DNA of 17,916 nucleotides, taken from NCBI GenBank assembly GCA_035653295.1, contig DASRCB010000009.1, positions 1 through 17,916 of the forward strand, written 5' to 3'. The notes beneath the pieces were generated by a model. It was not told where the DNA came from. It saw only the letters and a list, made by a program, of their open reading frames with translations, and made no database searches. A program made the translations under genes and the position numbers. This document shows, piece after piece, positions 1-6,211 of this stretch; within the stretch, counting starts at the first letter, position 1; the number at the start of each line of letters is the position of its first letter. Source of the DNA: DASRCB01 sp035653295 (lineage in GTDB: Bacteria > Acidobacteriota > Terriglobia > Bryobacterales > Bryobacteraceae).

Positions 1-9
1 GCCGCAAGC

Positions 10-456
10 TCAGGCCGCGCGAATCTCCAGGCGGCTGATCAGCCCCCTCGCGCCCGGAACGGCCATGATCGCGTCCTCGGCTGCGCGCTTTTCGCGGTAG
101 CTTTCGACCGAACCCTCCAGAGTCAGCAGGCCATCGCGCACCGTGACCGTAATGCCGGAAAATCCGGGCTGCTCCCGCAGGGCGTGCACGGCGCGGCGCG
201 CGATTTCGGGATCTGACGCCTGGCTCCCGAGCTTGACCTGAATATCGTTCGCCAAGCCTTCGATGCCGGGGACATGCTTGACCGCATCCTCCGCTGACAA
301 CTTGGCATAGTAGCTGTGGACGAATCCGGTTAGAGTGGCCACGCCGCCCTCGACGGCCACATTGATGTCCGATGAGGCGATATCCGGCTGACGCTTGAGC
401 GCGTGCACGATGTGCTCGCAAAGAACGTTGTCCGGAATCTCCTCCAGGGAACGCAT
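10..456 (-). CDS. Two-BON-domain protein
   Basis: A 148-residue protein made of two consecutive BON modules, about residues 8-73 and 80-148. Each shows the family pattern: a helix, then a strand like DINVAVEGGVATLTG or GITVTVRDGLLTLEGSV, then an AEDAV/AEDAI helix and a VPG turn. BON domains are small alpha/beta folds thought to bind phospholipid or ligands, found in OsmY-type stress proteins. No signal peptide is visible, so this copy looks cytoplasmic. The reading frame stays open upstream to 552, but the ATG at 456 is chosen because a GGAGGA Shine-Dalgarno sits 6 nt before it, and the extra 32 residues do not resemble the family. It diverges from the response regulators. Its physiological role cannot be read from the sequence. 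Confidence 0.88.
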   Translation of the reverse strand: MRSLEEIPDNVLCEHIVHALKRQPDIASSDINVAVEGGVATLTGFVHSYYAKLSAEDAVKHVPGIEGLANDIQVKLGSQASDPEIARRAVHALREQPGFSGITVTVRDGLLTLEGSVESYREKRAAEDAIMAVPGARGLISRLEIRAA

Positions 457-462
457 GTTGAG

Positions 463-468
463 TCCTCC
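463..468 (-). promoter_or_regulatory. Ribosome binding site fixing the BON protein start
   Basis: On the minus strand this reads GGAGGA, 6 nt upstream of the ATG at 456. It favours that start over the further upstream ATG at 552. Confidence 0.7.
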
Positions 469-648
469 AGTCCGACCGAATGCCGGGAATAACAAGGTGC
501 AACCCCGGTTCCAAAGGGCTCGGCCGCGAAGGGATCGAGGGCTCAGGAACATAGAGGAAACGCCAGTGTACCGGGCGCCATCGCTGGGGGATTTGGCGCA
601 AAATGAGGGGTTCCCCGAACCGAGCGGCGCAATCGCATCCCAGACAGC

Positions 649-654
649 TATAAT
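649..654 (+). promoter_or_regulatory. Candidate -10 box for the response-regulator cluster
   Basis: A perfect TATAAT lies 22 nt before the GTG start at 676, which would give a leader of about 15 nt. There is no convincing -35 at the expected 17-bp spacing (GGCGCA at 626-631), so this rests on the -10 match alone. Confidence 0.35.
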
Positions 655-675
655 GAGCTAACGGTAAGGGGTCGC

Positions 676-1107
676 GTGGCGCCGAATCCGCTGCACATCC
701 TTCTGGTCGAAGATAATCCCGGTGATATCTACCTGATCGTCAACGCACTGCATACCGGCTCTATCCCGAAAGACGTGCAGGTGGTGGAAGATGGCGAGGC
801 AGCACTGAGTTACCTTCGCCGGAAACGCCGCTTCCGTAACGCTCGCCGCCCCGATCTGGTCGTTCTCGACCTCAACCTGCCCCGAGTGGATGGCCGCCAG
901 GTGCTCGCCGAGCTCAAGGCCGATCCCGAACTCATGACCATTCCCGTCGTGATTCTCTCCACCTCAGAGGCGCCATCCGATATCACGACCTGCTACGAGC
1001 GCCACGCCAACTGCTATCTCACGAAGCCGCTGGATCTGGTGGAGTACCTCGACCTGGTGCAGGCGATCGAGGATTTCTGGCTGGGCTGCGCAGCCCTCCC
1101 GGCCTGA
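676..1107 (+). CDS. Single-domain response regulator, Rcp1-like receiver
   Basis: A 143-residue stand-alone receiver (CheY fold) with no output domain. All phosphotransfer residues are present: acidic pair E12-D13 (ILLVEDNPGD), phospho-acceptor D65 (VVLDLNLP), switch Ser95 (VILSTSE) and K117 (CYLTKP). The HANCYLTKPLDL and IEDFWL stretches near the C-terminus are typical of the Rcp1/phytochrome-associated receiver group. It probably receives phosphate from a hybrid or bacteriophytochrome-type kinase, none of which is encoded in this window. The start is GTG with AAGGGG a few bases upstream. It is the first of three related receivers in a row, 88 bp before the next. Confidence 0.93.
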   Translation: MAPNPLHILLVEDNPGDIYLIVNALHTGSIPKDVQVVEDGEAALSYLRRKRRFRNARRPDLVVLDLNLPRVDGRQVLAELKADPELMTIPVVILSTSEAPSDITTCYERHANCYLTKPLDLVEYLDLVQAIEDFWLGCAALPA

Positions 1108-1195
1108 AGCACGCAGTGGTCAGGGCGCCCCGGATCGGATACACTTGGTTTCTGTGCCGTCCGGTGCGGCGGCCCACCCCAACCGGGAATGAAGA

Positions 1196-1630
1196 ATGCC
1201 AACTGAAGCCCCGACCGCTGCAGCGGAGATTCTGTTGCTGACGCAGCGCGCCGAGGATCTCGAGGTAATCCGCCAGGCCACCGAGACCAACCGCCTGAAT
1301 GTTGTATCGCGGTGTCCCGATATCCTCTCCTGGCTAAGGCGTGAGGGACAGTACGGGACCGCGGTGCGCCCGGATCTGATTCTTCTGGATCTCGATCTGT
1401 CCAACCAGGAGGATTGCGAGCTGCTGTCGCAGGTGAAAGAAGATCCCGACTTCAGGCGCATCCCGGTAGTAGTACTGGCTGCCTCCGAGTCGCAGGAGAA
1501 CATCTACCAGGCTTATTCGCTCCACGCGAATGCCTACATCTGCAAACCACCCGATCGCCAGGATTTCGTGCGCGTGATCCGGGCCACATTACACTTCTGG
1601 CTCGCGCTGGCCAGACTACCCCGTGAGTGA
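1196..1630 (+). CDS. Degenerate receiver-domain protein (atypical response regulator)
   Basis: A 144-residue receiver homologous to its two neighbours but with altered active-site residues. The N-terminal acidic pair that binds Mg2+ is replaced by Thr16-Gln17 (ILLLTQRAED), and the switch Ser/Thr at the end of strand 4 is Ala95 (VVLAASES). The acceptor D65 (LILLDLDL) and K117 (YICKPP) remain. Receivers lacking the acidic pair usually do not undergo normal phosphorylation, so this copy may act as a constitutive or protein-binding module, or be diverging after duplication. The start ATG at 1196 follows GGGAATGAAGA. Its stop overlaps the GTG start of the next receiver by 4 bp (GTGA), so the two are probably co-translated. 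Confidence 0.9.
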   Translation: MPTEAPTAAAEILLLTQRAEDLEVIRQATETNRLNVVSRCPDILSWLRREGQYGTAVRPDLILLDLDLSNQEDCELLSQVKEDPDFRRIPVVVLAASESQENIYQAYSLHANAYICKPPDRQDFVRVIRATLHFWLALARLPRE

Positions 1631-2286
1631 CGATGGTTCAAAAAGACCGCCTGACCCAGATACTGCTCATTGAAGACAGCCCCGGCGACGCGTGGCTTAT
1701 CCGCGACATTCTAATGAAAGGATCAGTGCCGAAGCAGTTGCACGTGGTCACTGACGGCGACCGCGCGCTGCATTTCCTTCGAAGAGAGGGTGAGTACGCA
1801 CAGGCTCCACGTCCGGACCTGGTTTTGCTGGACATCAATTTACCAGGCCGCAACGGTCTGGACGTGTTGGATGAGATCAAAGCAGATCCTGCTTTAAAGG
1901 CCATCACTGTAATCGTGCTTACGACATCGGACGCACTGGAGGATGTGAATGCGGCCTACGATCGGAATGCCAATTGCTACGTAGTGAAACCGGTGGACCT
2001 GAATCTGTTCACGCACGCCATTCAGGGGATTGAGGATTTCTGGCTGCGTATGGCCATGCTGCCGACGCGGCCGAGCGCGCAGCAGCCGCGCCGGAGTTCG
2101 GCGAAGAACGCAGGACGGTCTGGCAACGGTCCGGCATCGTGTTTGCATCTACAGCGTGTGTGGAGAGGCATTCCGTCGCGAATGGCCGATAAGAACAGGG
2201 AATGGCGCCGGGGCCGGCCGCGGCGCCCGGCTCCACGGTACGGCTTCACATCGCGCCTGCCGGGCGCGCAACCGAGGCAGGCATAA
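1627..2286 (+). CDS. Response regulator receiver with a long basic C-terminal tail
   Basis: A 219-residue protein whose first ~148 residues are a complete Rcp1-like receiver: E16-D17 acidic pair, D69 acceptor (VLLDINLP), T99 switch (VIVLTTSD), K121 (CYVVKP) and the IEDFWL ending seen in its neighbour. Family members usually stop about there. Here the frame runs on for about 70 residues rich in Arg, Pro and Gly with no recognisable domain, ending 35 bp before the adenylate kinase ATG. The tail could be a read-out of non-coding DNA after loss of the native stop or a frameshift near 2050-2080. The start is the GTG overlapping the upstream stop; ATG at 1633 is an equally possible start two codons later. 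Confidence 0.85.
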   Translation: MTMVQKDRLTQILLIEDSPGDAWLIRDILMKGSVPKQLHVVTDGDRALHFLRREGEYAQAPRPDLVLLDINLPGRNGLDVLDEIKADPALKAITVIVLTTSDALEDVNAAYDRNANCYVVKPVDLNLFTHAIQGIEDFWLRMAMLPTRPSAQQPRRSSAKNAGRSGNGPASCLHLQRVWRGIPSRMADKNREWRRGRPRRPAPRYGFTSRLPGAQPRQA

Positions 2287-2321
2287 AGGCGCGGGTTCTT
2301 CACCGAGGCCCCGCCCGGACC

Positions 2322-3020
2322 ATGATAGTTTTGGGAGAAACGGGGACAATTCCATTGGTTATCTTATTGTTCGGGCCGCCCGGCTCCGGCAAGGGAACAC
2401 AGGCTCGGCTCATCGCCGAACATCTTCACATCCCGGCTATCTCTACCGGAGATATGCTGCGGTCGGAAGCGCAGGCGGGCAGCGAACTCGGGCGAATCGC
2501 GCAAAAAATCATGAGCAACGGCGGGCTGGTGAGCGACGATCTCATCAACCGCATGCTGGAGTGCCGCATCATGCGCGTCGATTGCCGCCATGGTTTCCTG
2601 CTCGATGGCTATCCGCGCACGGTGCAGCAGGCTGAGTTCCTGGACGGGCTTCTGGCGGAGAAGAGGCTGGGCCCGCCGATCGTCATCCATCTGGATGTGC
2701 CCTGCGCCGCCCTCGTGGCGCGCCTGACATCGCGGCGAACATGTCCGAAGTGCGGGCGCATTTACAACTTACTGCACCAGCCCCCCCGCATGGCGGGCAT
2801 TTGCGATGTTGACGGCGCCGAGCTCGTCACGCGCAAAGACGACACCGAAGAAACCGCCCGCGAGAGGCTCAAAACCTACGACGAGCTGACCTGGCCGGTA
2901 ATTGCGCATTACCGCGACGCCAACTATCATCTGATCTCCGGCGACCGATCGCCGCAGTACATCTTCGAGGCCATTCAACAGGTGCTCGAGCCTTACATGC
3001 GCGCTCAGGCGGCGAACTGA
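2322..3020 (+). CDS. adk: Adenylate kinase, zinc-type LID
   Basis: Catalyses ATP + AMP = 2 ADP in the cytoplasm. The 232-residue protein has the P-loop GPPGSGKGT (18-26), the AMP-binding STGDMLR (41-47), the DGYPRT motif (95-100), and a long-form LID with a zinc ligand set Cys141, Cys144, Cys161 and Asp164 (CPKC...CDVD). DDTEETARERL (173-183) carries the LID/catalytic Arg region. The frame is open back to 2202, but that leader is unlike the family. ATG 2322 is used here, while a TTG at 2355 would give MVILLFGPPG, closer to the usual N-terminus, so the start is uncertain. It lies outside the ribosomal-protein cluster where adk often sits, so it may be a paralogue. It ends directly against the convergent RidA gene. 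Confidence 0.93.
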   Translation: MIVLGETGTIPLVILLFGPPGSGKGTQARLIAEHLHIPAISTGDMLRSEAQAGSELGRIAQKIMSNGGLVSDDLINRMLECRIMRVDCRHGFLLDGYPRTVQQAEFLDGLLAEKRLGPPIVIHLDVPCAALVARLTSRRTCPKCGRIYNLLHQPPRMAGICDVDGAELVTRKDDTEETARERLKTYDELTWPVIAHYRDANYHLISGDRSPQYIFEAIQQVLEPYMRAQAAN

Positions 3021-3404
3021 TCAGCGCTCCAGCGCGGCAATCACATCGATTTCGATACTGACGTCGCGCGGCAGGCGGGCGGCCTGCACCGTGGAGCGCG
3101 CTGGCGGATTTTCCGGGAAATAGTCGCCATAAACGGCATTCATCGCCGCCAATTCAGACATGTCCTTCAGGAAAACAGTGGTGCGGAGCACGCTGCGCAG
3201 CGACGACCCGGCTGCCTCCAGCACCGCCTGGATATTGTCCAGAACGCGCCGCGTCTGCGCGGCGATGTCGCCGTCGACGAGTTGACCCGTTGCCGCGTCC
3301 AGCGCGATCTGCCCACTGAGAAAGACCAGGTCTCCATGGATCACAGCCTGCGAATAGGGCCCAATAGCGCGAGGCGCGCGGTCGGTCGAAACGGTTCGAG
3401 GCAT
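3021..3404 (-). CDS. RidA family enamine/imine deaminase
   Basis: A 127-residue protein of the RidA/YjgF/YER057c family, which hydrolyses reactive enamines and imines (such as 2-iminopropanoate) released by PLP enzymes. Family signatures are visible: AIGPYSQAV (13-21), LVFLSGQI (26-33), the substrate-binding Arg103 in NPPARSTVQ, and Glu118 in VSIEIDVIA at the C-terminus. The length matches the family. The frame is open upstream to 3470, but the ATG at 3404 is preceded by GGAGAAG at 4 nt and begins at the usual family N-terminus. It is tail to tail with adk with no intervening base. The paralogue subgroup (RidA proper or Rid1-7) cannot be settled by eye. Confidence 0.93.
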   Translation of the reverse strand: MPRTVSTDRAPRAIGPYSQAVIHGDLVFLSGQIALDAATGQLVDGDIAAQTRRVLDNIQAVLEAAGSSLRSVLRTTVFLKDMSELAAMNAVYGDYFPENPPARSTVQAARLPRDVSIEIDVIAALER

Positions 3405-3479
3405 GGCGCTTCTCCATGGTAGCCGGTCGGGTAGGACGGCAGAAGCACGCGGCCGGCTTCGAGGGACCATCTCCGACGG

Positions 3480-3805
3480 CTACTCCATCAACGAGGATGG
3501 ATGGACCGGTTCAATCTCTTAACGGGAGAAATCCTGGGTATTGAACGTCAGGATGCGGCGAATACCGTGGACGTTCATGAGCGCGACCAATCTTTCAACC
3601 CCAAGCCATCGCGATGGAAACCGGGAACCCCAGGCCGTTCGGGGCGGATCGCGACGTTCCAGAACTAAGCGATCTTCTGCAGCCTGAAATAGACGGGCTC
3701 GGCAGCCGCGAGCAGCCTGGCGACGCTTTCGACCGCGATGCTATGGCTTGCGTGGTACGGCTGCGTCCGACGCAGCAGGATGTTCGTGTCGGCGAGGATG
3801 CTCAT
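3480..3805 (-). pseudogene. vapC-type PIN-domain toxin, broken
   Basis: Starts at an ATG overlapping the antitoxin stop (ATGA) and opens as a PIN-domain ribonuclease toxin: MSILADTNILLRR, with the first catalytic Asp at residue 6. Four lesions are visible. Codon 47 is TAG (3665-3667) where FWNV homology continues, so Glu is the likely original. Near 3637-3645 the frame shifts (RPE, then NGLGFPVSIAMA in the next frame). Around 3597-3602 some 50 middle residues are missing. The C-terminal part ERLVALMNVHG...LTFNTQDFSR then hits TAA (3519-3521) where Tyr is expected, followed by EIEPVHPSSL and the probable original TAG at 3480. The toxin is certainly inactive, while its antitoxin is intact. The ancestral sequence is inferred from remembered family patterns. 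Confidence 0.85.
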
Positions 3806-4056
3806 CTATCGCGATCGGCGTTCATGTTCTCACGACTGATCGCGTCATCGGACAAGGGCGGCGTGTGCGGCAGGTCTTCGGTGGATTTTCTCCATCCTTC
3901 GGCGCGCTCCCCGGGGGACATGCCGGAGGTCGTCCGCGCCCGAAGCCGTTCACGGAGCACCTGCTCGACATACCTGGGCAGGTCCAGACCGTGCGCGCGT
4001 GCCTGATCGAGCAGCGCGGCTTCAATGTCGGACGGCAGCTGAATGGTTACAGTCAT
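3802..4056 (-). CDS. VapB-like antitoxin of the broken vapC
   Basis: An 84-residue protein beginning MTVTIQLPSDIEAALLDQA, a short beta strand followed by helices as in ribbon-helix-helix DNA-binding antitoxins, with an Arg-rich YVEQVLRERLRAR segment (30-42). The C-terminal half is charged and probably disordered, as expected of a toxin-neutralising tail. The frame is open upstream to 4119, but the ATG at 4056 starts at the conserved strand; the Shine-Dalgarno is weak. Its stop overlaps the start of the vapC remnant by 4 bp, the normal layout for these operons. Because the toxin is dead, any remaining role would be self-repression or blocking related toxins. Confidence 0.8.
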   Translation of the reverse strand: MTVTIQLPSDIEAALLDQARAHGLDLPRYVEQVLRERLRARTTSGMSPGERAEGWRKSTEDLPHTPPLSDDAISRENMNADRDR

Positions 4057-4128
4057 CGGGAAGCCCTGCTGATCACAGAATATCTCGATGCCCTCTCGAA
4101 CGGCAGAAGGGTACTGCACTGTTCTGCG

Positions 4129-4227
4129 CTACGCGATGACCGCCAATAATCTGCGGAATTTCAAGGCACGAAGGTCTGGTCTACCTCGCCGAGGTCCAGA
4201 CGCGGCTGGGAGAAGTAGGAACGTCAT
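4129..4227 (-). pseudogene. Possible truncated toxin stub after the DUF433 gene
   Basis: A 32-codon frame (MTFLLLPAASG...) begins at an ATG that overlaps the DUF433 stop as ATGA, the position where a DUF5615/PIN-like toxin normally starts in such pairs, often with a similar MKFLLD opening. The remainder has no recognisable similarity and ends at TAG 4129-4131. It could equally be chance. The 72 bp between it and the VapB start hold nothing else I recognise. Confidence 0.25.
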
Positions 4228-4478
4228 GCCGGCTTAAGCGGATAGACCTTCTCTTCGCGCAGGAGCTGACCGGCGTAAGCCAGACAAGCCCGGATGTCCT
4301 CTTCGGCAAGGTGCGGGTAGCTCGTCAGTAGCTGCTCGTGAGTCCACCCTGCGGCGAGGAACTCCACCACCAGTTCGACCGAGATGCGCGTGCCACGCAC
4401 GACCGGCTTCCCGGTCAGGATCTTCGGATCAACGATGATGCGATCAGTCAACGCGATAGAAGCGGCCTCCGCCGGCAC
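4224..4478 (-). CDS. DUF433 family protein, probable antitoxin
   Basis: An 84-residue DUF433 protein. The core is easily recognised: RIIVDPKILTGKPVVRGTRISVELVVEFLAAGW, then EQLLTSYPHLAEEDIRACLAYA, a helix-turn-helix-like fold. Members are commonly found as antitoxins beside PIN-like DUF5615 toxins. Here no intact toxin follows, only a short overlapping stub. The GTG at 4478 gives the longest form. The family usually starts a few residues before the IDP strand, and a TTG at 4451 (LTDRIIVDP) would give that, with GGAGG about 14 nt upstream, so the start is unresolved. Same strand and orientation as the two other antitoxins in this cluster. Confidence 0.82.
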   Translation of the reverse strand: MPAEAASIALTDRIIVDPKILTGKPVVRGTRISVELVVEFLAAGWTHEQLLTSYPHLAEEDIRACLAYAGQLLREEKVYPLKPA

Positions 4479-4620
4479 ACTCTACATGCTGACCGACCAT
4501 GCACCCAAATTGCAAGTTATCGCGAGCGTGGATGCGCTCTTCCATCATGCTCTCGCACTTGGACCTCACGCTGATGGAACAATAGCGGTTGAGAATGGTG
4601 GAAAACGCTCAGCCCGCCAC

Positions 4621-4884
4621 TCACGCCGCGCGCAGCGCGCGGATCACGGCTTGCGGGTCACGCTGGATTACAGCCAGGTAGGCGCGGATCGGGATCTCCG
4701 GCCGGCGGCGCCCCTGCTCCCAGTCCTGTAACGAGTGCACATTGAAGCCGAACAGAGCGGCGAAGTCCGACTGCGATAGCCCGAGCCCCTCCCGTAGCGC
4801 TCGCACGTCCGTCTCCGGTGGCACGTGGTAAACAGTCTCGCTCAATTTGATTTCGCCGCGGAGATGCGCCTGCAATTCTTTCAT
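4621..4884 (-). CDS. HigA/NadS-like helix-turn-helix antitoxin
   Basis: An 87-residue XRE-family DNA-binding protein. Residues ~1-28 form the N-terminal arm (MKELQAHLRGE...). The helix-turn-helix is RALREGLGLSQSDFAALFGFNVHSLQDWEQGRRRP (residues 29-63), with the NWEQGRRxP signature (here DWEQGRRRP) typical of antitoxins paired with RelE/HigB-like toxins. The C-terminal PIRAYLAVIQRDPQAVIRAL also matches the group. The frame stays open to 4995 but ATG 4884 fits the family start; GGGGAG lies about 12 nt upstream. It lies 49 bp downstream of a degraded toxin reading frame on the same strand, the usual toxin-first order for this class. Confidence 0.85.
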   Translation of the reverse strand: MKELQAHLRGEIKLSETVYHVPPETDVRALREGLGLSQSDFAALFGFNVHSLQDWEQGRRRPEIPIRAYLAVIQRDPQAVIRALRAA

Positions 4885-4933
4885 TGAATCAAGCAGACGC
4901 TCCCCAGGCGGAGCTTCGGTCCGCCGCAGAGGC

Positions 4934-5182
4934 TTAGCCGCCGAACTCCCGCTCGATTGCCGAGGTGATTTTCTGGAGTTGGCTCCTTTCCGCATGGGCC
5001 AGAGTCTGCTTGAAATAGTAGATCACCCGCACGCGGCCGCTCTTGCCGCTGCCCGAACCGCGCCACCGAGCCTTTCGAATACCGCCCGTGGCCGGAATCC
5101 CTTCCGCACATGCCGCTGCGCCGACGAAAGCCCATCGCGGAGCTGCGAAGTGACGTATCCTTAACTTGTATCGGCACGGCTT
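4934..5182 (-). pseudogene. higB/relE-like toxin remnant without a start codon
   Basis: An open frame of 82 codons between two stops, with no ATG, GTG or TTG, that nevertheless reads as the C-terminal two thirds of a HigB/RelE-type toxin. It contains GIPATGGIRKARWRGSGSGKSGRVRVIYYF (28-57), matching the family pattern IPGTGGxRKxRW...GSGKxGGxRVIYY. It then passes almost directly into AERSQLQKITSAIE (64-77). The family's expected hydrophobic strand and the residues before AER appear to be missing (roughly 10), and the N-terminal helices are absent. It ends at TAA 4934-4936, just upstream of the intact HigA-like gene. It would be missed by gene finders for lack of a start. I infer an inactive toxin relic. 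Confidence 0.75.
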
Positions 5183-5230
5183 TTATCGCAAAAGGAGCGC
5201 CGGTTTCACGACACAAATCGGTTCACTGCA

Positions 5231-6211
5231 ATGAGCGCAGCTCGTCACATGATCGCGTTGTTACGGAGCCATCTTGATGGCGACGACCGGGAATTCCTGT
5301 CGGTCGCCATGCAGGCGGCCGCTCATGAGGCGCGCCTTGGCCATGCATCGATAGCGCAGCAGTTAAAGGATCTGATCGACGAGGCCAAGCGGCGGGCTTC
5401 CGCGGTAGAGAGCCGCTCTGGCCAGTTGATCGTTCTGGAGCCCCGCGGCGAACTGGCCAACCTGTTATCCGTTCAAACACCTAGTGTCCGCTTGGGCGAC
5501 ATGGCATTGCCCGCCTCCCTGGCGGGGCGACTAAATCGCGTCCTGCTTGAACATCGCCAACAGAAGAAGCTGCGCGAACACGGATTGAATCCCCGGAGAA
5601 AGTTGCTCTTCATCGGACCGCCGGGAACCGGAAAGACGATGACAGCATCCGCGCTCGCCGGTGAGTTACACGCGCCGCTGTTCACGATCATGCTCGAGGG
5701 CCTGATCACGAAATTCATGGGTGAGACTGCGGCGAAGCTGCGAGCAGTCTTCGAAGCCATCCGGCAGACGCAAGGCGTCTATCTTTTCGACGAGTTTGAC
5801 GCACTCGGAGCGCACCGCAATCAGCCGAACGATGTTGGCGAGATTCGCCGCGTGCTGAACTCGTTTCTGCAACTGCTCGAAAAGGATACTTCGCAAAGCC
5901 TGATCGTCGCCGCAACAAATCACCCGGACCTCCTGGACAGGGCCCTTTTCCGGCGCTTTGACGATGTAATTCAGTACCAGCTCCCCGACTCTGAGATTGT
6001 GAAGGAGATCCTTCAACGTAAGTTGGCGATGTTCCAGGCTGACGATGTCGAGTGGTCGCAGGTCCTCCCGGCGGCTACTGGGCTGAGTCATGCCGATCTC
6101 GCGCGTGCCGGCGCGGAGGCGGCAAAGCAAGCCGTCTTGAACGGATCGACTCGAATCAAAACAGAAGCCCTTCTGACTGCAATTGAAGAGCGAAAGGCAG
6201 CCTCGCGCTAA
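5231..6211 (+). CDS. AAA+ ATPase of an ATPase-subtilase pair
   Basis: A 326-residue classic AAA+ ATPase. An N-terminal helical region (1-85) precedes the ATPase core: Walker A GPPGTGKT (129-136), Walker B YLFDEFD (184-190, D187-E188), sensor 1 Asn230 in VAATNHP, and arginine fingers in LFRRFDD (R241, R242). A C-terminal helical lid (about 255-326) closes it. Such ATPases occur beside S8 peptidases as two-gene units; a remodelling or gating role for the peptidase is inference. Its TAA is followed at once by the ATG of the peptidase, so translation is probably coupled. No upstream in-frame start exists after 5183, and the Shine-Dalgarno before ATG 5231 is poor. The operon diverges from the higBA relic, sharing only ~50 bp of upstream DNA. 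Confidence 0.9.
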   Translation: MSAARHMIALLRSHLDGDDREFLSVAMQAAAHEARLGHASIAQQLKDLIDEAKRRASAVESRSGQLIVLEPRGELANLLSVQTPSVRLGDMALPASLAGRLNRVLLEHRQQKKLREHGLNPRRKLLFIGPPGTGKTMTASALAGELHAPLFTIMLEGLITKFMGETAAKLRAVFEAIRQTQGVYLFDEFDALGAHRNQPNDVGEIRRVLNSFLQLLEKDTSQSLIVAATNHPDLLDRALFRRFDDVIQYQLPDSEIVKEILQRKLAMFQADDVEWSQVLPAATGLSHADLARAGAEAAKQAVLNGSTRIKTEALLTAIEERKAASR

